From Megalobrama amblycephala (lineage: Eukaryota > Chordata > Actinopteri > Cypriniformes > Xenocyprididae): DNA of 64,000 bases. The notes under the pieces were generated by a model, which searched no databases, was not told where the DNA came from, and saw only the letters and a program-made list of their open reading frames with translations. A program made the translations under genes and the position numbers. The stretch is from the NCBI RefSeq assembly GCF_018812025.1, contig NC_063063.1, forward strand, positions 2,720,001 through 2,784,000, in the 5' to 3' direction. Below are positions 13,738-25,425 of the stretch, one piece after another (position 1 is the stretch's first letter; each line of letters opens with the position of its first letter).

Positions 13738-14290
13738 TCAGTGCTGCTGGGTAGATTACATACAAATTGTAGTCTGTTACTGATTACATGACCAAAATTG
13801 TAGTCAGTCACGTAATCGATTAGATTACACATTTTAGGTACTTTTAGATTACTTTTGACTTCCCTTGTTTATGAATAGGATTCTTTTTTACCATATTCGT
13901 ATTTGGAAAAGAAAAACTTAAAATTTGATATTAAAATAGAAATAGAAAATATATTCTCATTTTATCAACACCATGAAGGACCACCAAGCTGAGGTTCGGG
14001 AGTTTACAAAAAGCTAATAATTATATCATAGAAATGTAAAAATAAATAAATAAAAAGAAATCAATTGAACGCTAAAAAAATAAGTATTTTATTTGTTTAG
14101 CTATGTGTCATGTGACCAATAACTGACATCAGAGAAGCAATAAATATTGTCGCTGTGTAAATAATATGCAGTCAATATAAAAGTAACTGTAGTTTAATGA
14201 TGAGTATTTTAAAATGCAATATAACCAGTTGGTTAATGGAAAACTATTCAAGCTAATTTCAATAGTAACATCAGTCTAGCGTATCAAGTG
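13738..14290. mobile_element. Possible hAT terminal fragment
   Basis: Begins near CAGTGCTGCTGGGTAGATTA and contains repeated GATTAC/TAATC words (TGTAGTCTGTTACTGATTAC), typical of a cyprinid hAT end. No matching right end or target duplication was found, so the right limit is a guess. Confidence 0.35.
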
Positions 14291-15197
14291 AAGTGGGTAA
14301 TTTCTGAAAACTAATGATGTTCCTCTGTAATATGTCAAACATGTAGTCGCTCCCCAAACCCAGGCCATCAGTTGAGCCAATGTTGACCAAACTGCACCAC
14401 TCAAACAAATTGCAATTCATTTTTATGCCTCTGGCGGTGCAGAAATATCACGCTACCTTTAACCTTGACTATGGGCTGGGTGTAAACCACTCATATCAAT
14501 GTGACAGTTTAAGTAATGTCTTTAAACACCCTGAGGAATTCTGGGTGGGAGACAATTTCACGGTTGCTTGTTCTAAATGTTTAGTTCCTGCTTCTGCAGA
14601 TTGATTTTTAGGTTTTACATCTTTTAAATAGTAGAAAGCCCTGCATTCTCATAAGCCTGGGTGACAAAATTTGATGGGAAAGCACCAATAGGCTGGAGGA
14701 GGGAATGAGAATGAAGAAAGGGAGATGCTTTCTGGTAGATTTGTCTGTACTGCCCCCTTCAGACTAAGTCTAAATATACACATCCACGTAAATCAGATAG
14801 AAATACAAAGGATTATTCCACCTGAATCTTTCAGAACAGCTGCTTACAGTCAATTATGAGAGCAAAAGGGACTACAAAAGGATTATTTTAAGACAAATGT
14901 GTGTTGGACCATAATAGTTTAACCACAAGGGCTGACAAGCTCCAAAAAAGATGCAAATCGTACATGGTGCAATATTATGCATCATAAAAGTTACAAAAAA
15001 ACAGAGTGAACTGATTTTGAGTATGGCACACTTGGCATTGCTTGCCTTGAGGATCTTGCTGCATGTGAGGTAAGATTGCATCTTTAGAGAGAGTCACATG
15101 TTTACTGAGAGTGACCAAATGTTGTATGGAATTCCCTTATATGGAGATGGTTTGGGCGTGTTTTATGCAAATGATCAAACAAACAAGATGATGATAA
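14291..15197. other. Non-coding stretch
   Basis: Nothing recognisable on either strand. Confidence 0.35.
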
Positions 15198-15986
15198 AGG
15201 GCTCTATTTTAACAATCTAAGCGCATGGTCTAAAGCGCACAGCGCAAGTGCACTTAGGGCGTGTCCGAATCCACTTTTGCTAGTTTAACGAAGGGAAAAA
15301 TTCGACACGTCTGGCACATGGTCTAAAAGGGTTGTCCCTATTCTCTTAATGAATCATGGGTGTGTTTTGGGCGTAACGTGCAATAAACCAATCAGAGTCT
15401 CATCGCCCATTCCTTTTAAAAGCCAGTTGCACTCGCGCCATGGCGGATTCGCTATTTACATGGCGGAATTTGCAAGCGGAAAAACAACATTTCTCTGGCG
15501 AGGAAACGGAGGAAACCAGCCGGAAGCATTTTTATCTTTATGCACACAATAATAATCTTTTAAATTGTAATCCTTTTATTTTTTATATTTGGCATGTTTG
15601 TGTGCTGCTTCGCATCCCTGTGTGCTTACAAAGCAGAGTGTACGCGCGCTGTGCACCCATCTATAGGCGCATATTACTAATGCGCTCTTTAAATAACAAA
15701 AAAAATATTGCACCATTGACTTTAGACCAGGTTTCAGATGTTCAATGGCGCAGTCTATTTTAGATGCCTCAAAATAGCAATGCATCAAAATTTCACCAGA
15801 ACACAGCTCGTTTTCAGACCGTGCTGGTAGCGTGCTGCCCATGGGCACACAAATGGGCGCAAATGCATTTGCTATTTAAATAACGTGGCACAGGACATGA
15901 AAATGATAACTGTGTCAGGCTGAAACTAGCAAAAAACACTTGTGTCGCGCCTGGCGCCACATTGTGCCGGGTGTATGACAGGGTCC
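15198..15986 (+). mobile_element. Harbinger-like non-autonomous element, copy 1
   Basis: Starts AGGGCTCTATTTTAAC after TAA (15195-15197) and ends near CGGGTGTATGACAGGGTCC. Segments are shared, in the same order, with 25817-26478 (GGTCTAAAAGGGTT, AACGTGCAATAAACCAATCA, TGCTCTTTAAATAAC, CTCAAAATAGCAA), which shows it is a dispersed repeat. The TAA-like left flank and the end sequence suggest PIF/Harbinger, but the right target duplication is not intact. An ATG at 15440 opens a frame (MADSLFTWRN) without a recognised domain. It serves as the empty-site reference for the TTAA insertion at 25850. Confidence 0.65.
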
Positions 15987-16104
15987 AAAGACTCAAGGCC
16001 CAATCTCAGTACAATTGAAAAAAGCTGCAGCATATGAATGCCAATGTGAGGCAAATCTGTCTGGAAGAGTGGACCAAAACACTGAAAAGAACAGGTTCAG
16101 GTTC

Positions 16105-16640
16105 CGAATGCTTAAACCCAAAGTACAGTTTACTTTGTACAGTACGTATACGTGAGGGTCAGTGTACAGTGCACGTGACATGAATTTTGTCATCAGAAGA
16201 GTACTGCACATACTGTACGCGCACCGCCTGATTTTTGTAACCGTGCATACTTTGTAGGCATAGGTCGCACATGCGCTTTTAATTTTGTTTCGCAGTAATT
16301 GGTTTATCCACTAGGTGGCAACCGTGCCCTGGGTCATCGATTCACAAGGTAGTTGAAGAAAAACCTCAGACCAGAACGCATGCAAGCTACAGCGGCAATG
16401 GAGGACTATATAGATTGTGCGAAGAGGTTAGAAAGTACCCTCATTTGTACAACTCTAGCATGAAAGAATACAAAGATGGTTACATGTGTTGTAACTAGTG
16501 GTGAGATAGATTGCTCAAAACTGCGACGAGCACCTGTGTACTCGTACGTGTCAAATGAAGTATACTTTCCAAGGCTGTGAGTTCGACTGTGCACGTACAC
16601 TAGTGTACGCATTAAAAAGAAGAAGTATACCCAGAGCTTT
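16105..16640 (+). mobile_element. Non-autonomous element carrying a MADF/SANT-like exon relic
   Basis: A region of GTAC/TACG-rich ends (about 16110-16210 and 16540-16625) surrounds a short coding relic. The two ends resemble each other only loosely, so terminal repeats and superfamily are uncertain; a PIF/Harbinger-type origin would fit the MADF relic. Confidence 0.4.
16398..16497 (+). pseudogene. MADF (Myb/SANT-like) domain relic
   Basis: ATG at 16398 gives MEDYIDCAKR. Shifted one base, from about 16424, the frame reads VRKYPHLYNSSMKEYKDG, then after about six residues N, stop, W, matching the core of a MADF domain (V-R-x-Y-P-x-L-Y, then N-x-W). The single-base shift and in-frame stops at the N-S-W position show it is dead. 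MADF proteins are DNA-binding partners of PIF/Harbinger transposases; the motif match is by eye. Confidence 0.5.
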
Positions 16641-17299
16641 AACCACTATATGCTAAGTCTGTAACTCCTGGATGTCTCTGTTATGCAAAATAAAGAATTA
16701 AATGAGAGGGTGAATGCGAGCAGTCAGGGGTTGGTGCTGACGAGAAAATCCATTGGGGTTTCTTTCATGTGAACCTTTGATTAAATGCCCCCTGAGCAAA
16801 TTAGCCCCAACAAAGTGGTTCCACAGCTGCCTCCATGCTTAACTCGCCACTGAGGCCTGAATCCATCCCTGTGATGTGTCAAAGCATTCGTGAGGGAGAG
16901 TCAGACGGTGTGTGTGTGACTCCTTTTAAAGCCTTGCACAGGCGCTGCATCACCCGGCTCTATGATGTACTAATGATCAGCGCGGTACGCCACCTGTGTA
17001 GCGGGGCTCAGTTGGCCTGTCAGGTTTTATTCAATGTTCCCTTTCCAGTGCACAAGGGAGGCAGGCCAGCACTTTATGCCAAAAAAGCACAGTCAAAGTT
17101 CCCTGGCTCTCTCAACACATTGTCACAAGTCATTCTGTCAAAACTGAGAATGTGCATGTGCAGAAGGACAAGTATTGGCAACGCTAAAAGAGCGTGTCAA
17201 TAAGATCGCCTCTTTAGTTTTCTCTTTCACACATATTCCTCAAGTCTGTCTCTCTCTCTGGAAGGACAGAGTTTAATGGCATTGTAATTCCACTTCATT
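16641..17299. other. Low-repeat stretch of unknown function
   Basis: No transposon ends are visible and the text is more GC-balanced than most of the window. A 122-codon open frame on the plus strand (16835-17203) has no recognised domain. It could be unique host sequence, possibly a conserved non-coding element. Confidence 0.3.
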
Positions 17300-17307
17300 G
17301 GCCAAAC

Positions 17308-18758
17308 TAGTGTTGTCAAAAGTACCGGTACTTCGGTACCAAGTCGGTACTGAAATTTTGAAAATGTGACGATACCAGCATTTCTGTAGTACCGGTAGTA
17401 CCGAGAATCCGGGTATATTCGGTACCCACTGATAGGGCTGTGCCAGTATTTACTTGAATATGACACGAGTGAAGCACAAAGCTTTGTTTACAGAAGAAAT
17501 AATAGGTTAGCAATTAAATGTGACATCGCAGCCATGGAAACATTTTGGTTAATGCCGAATAAGAGAGGTGCGTGAGTCCATACATTTAAGCTTCGTATTC
17601 TGTTTTCCGAATCGTGATCTGGTCACCTGATTAGCAGAGAAATTAACAATATTCCATTAGTTATTCCACTGAACATGGAATCTGATCCTTTTCCCAAATC
17701 TTCACTCAAGCAGGGGATTATAACGTTTCTTTCATTCGCATTTAGGCCTATTATAGGCTATTAGCATTATTTACTGTGGTAAAGTAGAAGAAACACCGTA
17801 GGACAGAAACCTTTTTGCTTGCACGTCAGTTTCTATTTAACAGAGTTTGTGCTTGTTATTAGACTTTATAAGGCGCATCAAGTTTATTTGTATAGCGCGT
17901 TTCACACACCAGTGATTTTTACTTTCGTTTTCTCTGGCAGCGCTAAATCAAACATAGCCTGAATGTCTTGCCCCTGCGGAGGATAAAACACGCTCTTCAG
18001 ACCTTTTACAACAAGTGTCAGTTGTTTGCAACATCAGGAGATAACGAAGATATTATTAAAGAGAAATGGTCTCTTTCCTGCTCGTGTCCCACATCCATCT
18101 CAAAGCGCAAAGCGGCTATATCAAAGTAATAACGGGACTTTGGATATATGACGCGTCTTTGTGTGGAAATAAAAAACGAATGCTTTTTGAAATAATATTT
18201 AACTTTCTTATTATTTAGGTTACCATTATTTACCGATATTTATTTCATAGTTTTACAGGCTGTAGTGTGTTGTTTCTCTGACGGAATAGCCAAAATAAAC
18301 ACGCACGTCTGTTACCCCGTTGAAAAAACGAGCATATCTGGTAAAGTAGGTTTTGAAACTGGTATGCTGGTTTGAGCTGGTTTATGCTGGTCCAGGACCA
18401 GCTTAGGACTAGTATGGACCAGCAGGACCAGTTTAGGACCAGCATTTGACCAGCATACAGCTTCAAAACCTACCTTACCAGCATATGCTGTTTTTTTAAC
18501 AGTACACAATGGATGTTTGAGCATTTAATTATTTTTATTTTTTTTTATATTTCAAAATTTATTTCATTGAGGTAGCCTATATATACACACACAAACACAC
18601 ACACTCCAAATCATATTTAATGTTTTTAAAATAGGCTATATAAAATAGTAAAATAATTCCAATAGATTTTACTGTGGTACCGAAATTGGTACCGAGAACC
18701 GTAAAATTTTCATGGTATCGGTACCGACTACTGGAATTTTGGTACCGTGACAACACTA
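17308..18758. mobile_element. 1451-bp hAT element with exact 8-bp target duplication
   Basis: Begins TAGTGTTGTCAAAAGTACCG and ends GGTACCGTGACAACACTA. It is flanked on both sides by GGCCAAAC (17300-17307 and 18759-18766), an exact 8-bp duplication. GGTACC-rich subterminal repeats occur in both ends. The interior has no transposase domain I can recognise, so it is non-autonomous. It contains a nested palindromic MITE at about 18316-18502. This is the clearest member of the family that also includes 3573-3842 and 9991-10192. Confidence 0.92.
18316..18502. mobile_element. Palindromic MITE nested in the hAT element
   Basis: Left end GTTGAAAAAACGAGCATAT and right end GCATATGCTGTTTTTTTAAC are inverted copies. 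The sequence between is built from GCTGG and CCAGC words (CTGGTATGCTGGTTTGAGC, CAGCATACAGCTTC) and can fold on itself. No clear target duplication. Confidence 0.75.
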
Positions 18759-18824
18759 GGCCAAACACTGTCTGAGACCATGAACACAGTGTGTGTGAGA
18801 GCGCCTGCCCCTATCACTAAGACT

Positions 18825-19378
18825 AAAGCCGCCTTTCCACTGCACACGACATTCGCCCCCTAGGGGCAGTCGCACGGAACGTTACCCTCGGCTTATTCAC
18901 CATGGTAAACTGAATGATTTTAATGAATGTAATGTTAATGCATGTATGAATATATCCACACAAAGCAAATGAGCCTGAATACATCTAAAATAAAAACATA
19001 GTAGATTTTATAGAGCTCATCAACGTAAAAATTGATTTAATACTTATAAACAAAAAAAAAATGTCTGACATAATTATTAATAACTGCCATTTTACAGAAA
19101 TAGTGTTTATAGAATAAAGTTAAAGTGTTAAAATATTGGTTATTCTAACTTTGTGCTCAAAGTTTTGATTAGAATACATCATATCCGGTCGGCCAGTCAC
19201 ATACGTCAAGCCACAGAAGTTAAAATATTTCAATGCATCCGAAGTTCAAATCGGACCCGAAATTTCCGCATTCGCATATTATCGGAACTTCACTCAGCCC
19301 CCGTATTACTCTCCATTGGAAATGAATGACTTCCGGTCCAATGGCTGTCGTTTGTCGTGTGCAGTGGAAAGGTGGCTC
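18825..19378. mobile_element. TIR element (AGCCGCCTTTCCACTGCAC)
   Basis: Left end AGCCGCCTTTCCACTGCAC with GACGACA-like continuation, and right end TGTCGTGTGCAGTGGAAAGG then TGGCTC, form an inverted repeat of about 25 bp with one or two mismatches. The centre is AT-rich and non-coding. Target duplication unclear, so the superfamily is not assigned. Confidence 0.75.
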
Positions 19379-19775
19379 AAGGCCCTGTTTACACCTGGTA
19401 TTAAGATGCATTTTGGTCGATTGAAACACAAGTAGACGAGGGAAACACATTCCCATTTACACCTGGGGTCTCATTTGTCCACTTTCAACCTATTATGTCC
19501 TGATTTCTTTGAGGTGAGGGTCTATAGGCAGGTAAATGTATGAGTTTTTTCCAGATCTTTCGATTTAATAAACAAAATAAGCTCACGCAATTTACATATG
19601 AATGCGACTGGAGACAACGGAGAAACACTTTCGTTTCTGCTCTGACAACCACAAGACTAGCCGAATGCTGTGAGTGTGTGTTAGAAATCAGGAATGGTGA
19701 GAGAACATTGTGCTTGGTACATTTTTCATCTTCAAACCAAAATTAAAGGGTTAGTTCACCCAAAAATGAAAATTC

Positions 19776-20959
19776 TAGGGGTGTAACAGTATATCACAGT
19801 ACGATGCAAAAATGTTATGATATGTATCGTTGAGTGATGGCGATACTTTTACGATATGACGGCAGTCTAATCTTATTGGTTGAGCTGCCGCGACCTACTC
19901 TGCAACATGGAGGTGGCAGTGAGAGAAGCCGGGTTGTCACCGCATATTAAGGGTGTGTCTCAATCAGCTCTCTAGTTCAGTGTTTCGTGCACACATTGAA
20001 TCTTGCAAGCAGGTTTAAACGTTTCTCGCGTCAGTCTCTTGCTTGGTCGCGTGAGAAAAGCTGTGCTCACAGAAAAGCAAAAGATGCTTGCGATGCTTTG
20101 CTTCAAGAAGTTCACATAAAGTGTCTTTTCAGCGTGCAAGTCAGTTATTTCAAATGTAGCCACGCAGCAAGAGTGCTCATAATGGGAGCAACATGGTCGC
20201 AACAAGCATGCGGTGCATTTTCCAGGTGCATTGAGATGAAAAATTCTCAAATTTTCAGAATGCCGCAAGCGCACTGCAGGCCATGTGACAAGAACCAACC
20301 GATAAGCTATGGCTTTTCCGTAACAAAATATCAAAATCTCAGCCGAACAGCTGATCATGGCTGTACATCAAAATCTCAGCCGAACAGCTGATCATGGCTG
20401 TACAGGGTGTTTTTTATACCGTATCTCCATAAATATATCTAGTAGTAAAGGTAATGCAAGGGCTAGAAATAAATTTATCCTTTGCTGAAACTTCCTACTA
20501 CTCTTGGAGAAGCGCAGTTCATTGTTGCATAGCAACGACCAATGCCATGGGAGTGCAAACGCTTTGGAAAGAAGGAAAAGTGGCGCAGCCTCGCCTTCCA
20601 GGTGTTTTTAGATATGTGAACGGTCCCTATTCTTAATTCTAAGTTCATGTTAAATTTAACATTTTTTTCAGTGACAGACAGACCTATTCAGCTGTTCATT
20701 TGATAACAGAAGGTTTTTATTAAACCTTGAAATGTGATCTTGTATGTACAACAAGGAAAATTATTGGAATTTGTTTTTTAGATAAATCTTTTTTTTTTTT
20801 TTAGATTTTTTTAGATTTTTTTCTTTTTTTTTTAGATAAAAGTTTTTTAAATAAATCTTATTCGAATTTCAGTTTCATTTTGTTAATAATATTGTGATAC
20901 GTATCGTATCGTGAACTCAGTATCGAGATACGTACAGTGAGCGTATCGTTTCACCCCTA
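19776..20959. mobile_element. hAT-like element (TAGGGGTGTAAC...) inside the TTAA MITE
   Basis: Left end TAGGGGTGTAACAGTA and right end GTATCGTTTCACCCCTA, with repeated GATACGTATCG words near the right end. It is 1184 bp long. The flanks GAAAATTC and GAAATAAT share only part of an 8-bp site, so the target duplication has decayed. It holds a further segment (about 19946-20635, starting GGGTGTGTCTCAATCAGC) that may be another insertion, and a 37-bp tandem duplication. Confidence 0.65.
20329..20404. repeat. 37-bp tandem duplication
   Basis: The block containing CTCAGCCGAACAGCTGATCA occurs twice, with AGCCGAACAG at 20341 and 20378, without visible mismatches. This suggests a recent slippage or duplication. 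Confidence 0.9.
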
Positions 20960-22183
20960 GAAATAATTTACCCATCAATAATTATTCACTCTCATGTTGT
21001 TCCACATTTGTAAGACTTTCATTCATCTTATGAACAAATTAAGGTATTTTTAATGAAATCGGAGAGCTTTCTGTCCCTCCATCGAGATCCAACGCAACTA
21101 CCACTTTCAAGGTCCAGAAAGGTAGTAAAGACATCATTAAAGTAATCCATGTGACTCCAGTGGTTTAACCTCAATTTTCTGAAGCGACGAGTGCTTTGTT
21201 TGCACAAAAAAAAACATAATTTACCACTTTATTTACAAAAATATTGACAAGAGCATCAAAACGCATGCGTTTTGTGTTCACACAAGAGCTGACATTGTTG
21301 TGTGAACATGCTTTGGATAATATTATTTTGTAAATAAAGTGGTAAATTATGTTTTTTGCACAAAACAAAGCACTTGCGTCGCTTTATAAAATTAAGGTTA
21401 AACCACTGGAGTCACATGGAGTACTCTAATGTCTTCTAATGTCTTTCCTACTGTTCTGGATCTTGAAAATGGTAGATGCATTGGATCTCTATGGAGGGAC
21501 AGAAAGCTCTCAGATTTCATCAAAAAATATCTTAATTTGTGTTCCGAAAATGAACGAAGGTCTTAAGAATGTGGATCGACATGAGGGTGAGTAATTAATG
21601 ACTGAATTCTCAATTTTGGGTGAACTAACTTTTTAGTTATTCAGACGGCAAAGTTTAAATCCCGTCTGGCTAGCACGCGTCCCGTAATGTTTATGCATGA
21701 AGTCTGTAGGTGGAGAGTTTGGGGTCTTTTGCTCTGTCCGAACGCATTCGACTACATGAGCATCTACACTACAAAAGCAATCCGGTCGAATGCATTTTCG
21801 ACTACCTCTAGAAGTGGTCGAAAGTGGACAAGCTCAAAACTTTTTAGACCTCATTTACACCTGTATGTAGAGTCGTCCACCTGTGATCCGATTCACCAAA
21901 AACAAGGCCTAATTTTATAATTAAAAAAGTAAATATTTAAGTCAGTGGTTGCATTAACCGATTATTTTTTCCATCATTGTCTGAATTTGTTTAGCTGAAG
22001 ATTGTCCGTCATTTTGACAGAATAAACTGACGGCGATTGTAACTTGTAACTGTACTTTCCACCCCTGTCCAGTTGGTGGCACATATTAATTAACTGTTAT
22101 CTAGTATTGTCTCTTCTTTGATCTCAGTGCATGACGTCCCTGTCCACCCTGTGGCTTTAGTCACCGCAACACACATTTACAAA

Positions 22184-22372
22184 ATGTCACGGCAGCTGAG
22201 TGTAAAAGGTTTCTTCAAACGGCCAAATAGTTGTGATGTTGATAAAAGAGATGAAAAAGAGGGACTAATGTTGATGCGGTGGAGGATAAAGGACAAACAA
22301 CAGACACTGTTTCTCAGTCGCTGGCACAGACGAGCACCCAGTTCAGGAGGAGGAAGGTTTGAGTACACGCAG
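22184..22372 (+). pseudogene. Possible N-terminal exon of a hAT-type transposase
   Basis: An ATG at 22184 starts a frame reading MSRQLSVKGFFKRPNSCD, then charged residues and RWRIKDKQQ, running into a poly-A/TA microsatellite. A short basic leader with GFFKRP resembles the start of hAT/ZMYM-like transposases (a K-x-FF-x-x-P pattern). No zinc finger or catalytic segment follows, so this would be a truncated relic. The call rests on a weak motif. Confidence 0.25.
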
Positions 22373-22382
22373 ATATTTAAAA

Positions 22383-22395
22383 AAAAAAAAAAATA

Positions 22396-22441
<46 letters not shown>
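22383..22441. repeat. A-rich tract plus (TA)n microsatellite
   Basis: An A13 run leads into about 20 TA units. Confidence 0.95.
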
Positions 22442-22444
<3 letters not shown>

Positions 22445-22626
22445 TAAATTGAATAATTAAAATACTTTTAAGACAGTCCAAGGTAACTTTTAAACTAAAA
22501 AAAAATACACAATACAAAATTTGATGATATTACTATTTCATTTAGTTTTATTGAAGAGTGGTCACTTTAATTAGGTTAATAATTATTTTATTCTACCAAA
22601 ATAAGGGAAAAAATGAAGCGTTTTCA

Positions 22627-22656
<30 letters not shown>
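22627..22656. repeat. (ATT)n microsatellite
   Basis: About ten ATT units. Confidence 0.95.
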
Positions 22657-22659
<3 letters not shown>

Positions 22660-24478
22660 ACATATTAAGCAAATGAAAGAACAAATGTAAATTAAAATAT
22701 TCTCTAGATAATATTTTTTAGTAGTTTGTAGTAGTATTATTATAGTATTTTGGCTTTAAAACAGTGAGAATATAAAAGGCAATTATTTAATTTAAAAAAA
22801 CATGTCTCTATCCCGGTTAATATTTCTCTCACGCTGTGTAAAAGGATAATTGAGCTGGTAAAAACATAGATTTTCAGAATAATCAATGTATCTGCATCTA
22901 AACGATTCCACACGAAGATACTTACTGTAAATCCCATCTTTAAATTATTTACATGGTGGAAAATTTTCTGCGAATAACTGCTTAAATTTCAGCTATCATA
23001 AATCATAAATCATAGCCATAATATGATATTAATCATAGCTATCATAAAGCTATCATATGTCTTCAGGAGATCTGGAATATGGTACAATATTATTCAAGAA
23101 AATATAAATGCTGTTCAGCTTTGTTTTTATTAAATCGACATAAGTAGTAAAGCTGCAAGAAAATATGCTGTAAATGTTTTATCCACAGCACTTTCCCAAT
23201 AAAAACTTCTTCTAGCTCGGCACATTCATATTTCTCATCTAAATTCCTCTCTCTCATCCTCTGCCCACCCTCAGCAATTCGTCACATCCTGTGTTAATTC
23301 ATAAATTATGTGTCAATACTCATATTAATCACGGGAAATCATCTGTTTCCACCCCTGCAGAGTTAAAAGTGTCTCTGCTTCATCTATTTTTTCGTTCACT
23401 CCCTCGATCTCTTATTTTATCCTGTCCTCCGGCCTCAGCTCCGCATGCATCACTCCTCCCACTCCAAAGGGTATTTACTCTTTGAAAAAGCTTCAGTCCC
23501 TTTCAAAATGGACAAAATGCTCACAGAAATGTGGCATTCACTCAGTGGCTGCTCTAATTTTTATGGACTGTCAGCTTTAAAAAAAAAAACAAAAAAATCC
23601 ATCAAAATGATAAAATCAAGTATTATAAAACAGTGTTGAATTGACAGTGATATACACTGCCAAGCCAAGGCAAAAAAAAAATGGTAGGCAAATGTTTTAA
23701 TACAAATAAAAATATTAATTATTCCAAACTAATGGAATATGAATTAAACTAACAAATATAATTAATAGTTAAAATATTGCTTGACAGTGACTAAAAAGTT
23801 AACAGTGAGTCACACATTTAAAATAAAAAAAAGTCCCTTTACTCTGCGAGTTGCATAAGAGGCACAGTCAGAGAGATGTGACAATGAAGTAACAGAAAGC
23901 TTCCCGTCATTAGATCATTAGATCTGGCCCGAAGCCTTTTAGACAATTAGATAGGGTCCTCATGTTAATGCTGGTAATAGATTGTCTGCGATTAATCTCA
24001 TTGCTCACGATCTCACCGAACGCACACGCTCACACAAACACATCCCGTTCCAGACAGCAGACTGCCAATAACACTAATAACCCAACAATGACAGAATTCA
24101 GCCCCAGTGAATAACTACAGCAATATGAAGCAGATTGGGCCCAATGTGTGCGCTGGCGTGCGTTTGATAATGGGAGTGGCACAGTGACACAGTCAGACGC
24201 TACTGTTCACAAAATGATAGCTGGAGGTGTGGGGTGAGACAGTATCTTTTGAGTGATATAACACACTGAGTCATTCACCGCCAATTCAGCCTAAACTCCC
24301 GCCACCGGCACGGCAGATGGCCAGATCTGAGTCGAGTGAGATGAGAAAAAAATAATACATTTGGAGCAGAAAACTGATTTTGAGAGAGGCATTCATAAGG
24401 ACACTACTCTGCAAAATATCATTCTCTTAATGACTATTTTTGTCTGTTTACCAGACAGGATGTTAGGATGAGGAAAAG
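22657..24478. other. Non-coding stretch
   Basis: AT-rich to about 23200 and again at 23580-23830. The segments 23220-23480 and 23860-24330 look less repetitive, with no transposon ends visible. No gene recognised. Confidence 0.35.
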
Positions 24479-24482
24479 TTAA

Positions 24483-25421
24483 AGGTGCCCTCGAATGAAA
24501 AATTGAATTTATCTTGGCATAGTCAAATAACAAGAGTTCAGTACATGGAAATGACATACAGTGAGTCTCAAACTCCATTGTTTCCTCCTTCTTATATAAA
24601 TCTCATTTGTTTAAAAGACCTCCGAAGAACAGGCGAATCTCAACATAACACCGACTTGTTACGCAACAGTCGGGATCATTAATATGTACGCCGTAATATT
24701 TGCATATGCCAGCCCATGATCGATGCATTAGATCTGCACAGGTGAATCATCAGACTAGGTAAGCAAGCAAGAACAATAGCGAAAAATGGCAGATGGAGCA
24801 ATAATAACTGACATGATCCATGATAACATGATATTTTTAGTGATATTTGTAAATTGTCTTTCTAAATGTTTCGTTAGCATGTTGCTAATGTACTGTTAAA
24901 TGTGGTTAAAGTTACCATCGTTTCTTACTGTATTCACGGAGACAAGAGCCGTCGCTATTTTCATTATTAAACACTTGCAGTCTGTATAATGCATAAACAC
25001 AACTTCATTCTTTATAAATCTCTCCAACAGTGTAGCATTAGCCGTTAGCCACGGAGCACAGCCTCAAATCCATTCAGAATCAAATGTAAACAATATAACA
25101 GTATACAATACTCACATAATCCGACTCATGCATGCCGCATGCATGACGAACACTTTGTAAAGATCCATTTAAGGGTTATATTAGCTGTGTAAACTTTGTT
25201 TATGCACTGTTCAAGGCAACCACGAGCTCCGTGGGCGTGGAGCAGGAGAATTAAAGGGCCAGTAGCCCTGAATCGGCCCATTTATAATGATGCCCCAAAA
25301 TAGGCAGTTAAAAAAATTAATTAAAAAAAAAATCTATGGGGTATTTTTAGCTGAAACTTCACAGACACATTCAGGGGACACCGTAGACTTACATCTTATT
25401 TAAAAAAGTTCTAGGGCACCT
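24483..25421 (+). mobile_element. TTAA-type non-autonomous element, copy 2
   Basis: A 939-bp element flanked by TTAA at 24479-24482 and 25422-25425. Ends AGGTGCCCTCGAATGA and TTCTAGGGCACCT are inverted repeats. It shares its full length with 39335-40295 and, in reverse orientation, with 42497-43401. No open frame of note; probably moved in trans by a piggyBac- or Kolobok-like enzyme (inferred from the TTAA target). Confidence 0.92.
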
Positions 25422-25425
25422 TTAA

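Larger units (their letters stand above)
19744..21636. mobile_element. Long inverted-repeat TTAA-type MITE, interrupted
   Basis: Begins TTAAAGGGTTAGTTCACCC and ends GGGTGAACTAACTTTTTAG. Apart from the insertion at 19776-20959, the sequence at about 20985-21290 is the inverse of 21300-21620: for example GAGAGCTTTCTGTCCCTCC pairs with GGAGGGACAGAAAGCTCTC. The RNA or single strand could therefore fold into a hairpin of about 300 bp per arm. Same family as 25850-26282 and 60903-61317. Confidence 0.8.
19379..21912. mobile_element. Outer TIR element of a multi-level nest
   Basis: Left end AAGGCCCTGTTTACACCTGG and right end CCAAAAACAAGGCCT (to about 21911) are imperfect inverted repeats, each adjoined by TTTACACCTG-type words. 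The element is split by the TTAA-flanked MITE at 19744-21636, which is itself split by the hAT at 19776-20959. Removing the inner layers leaves about 640 bp. Part of it (GTGCTTGGTAC, TTTTTCATCTT) also occurs at about 26568-26600. Confidence 0.6.

Noticed and set aside
16835..17203. 122-codon plus-strand open frame
   Set aside because: No domain, no convincing splice context and no codon pattern I can defend. The region is kept only as a low-repeat island.
19972..20391. Overlapping 128- and 134-codon open frames on opposite strands
   Set aside because: They lie inside the nested hAT-like element, have no recognisable domain, and one runs into the 37-bp tandem duplication.
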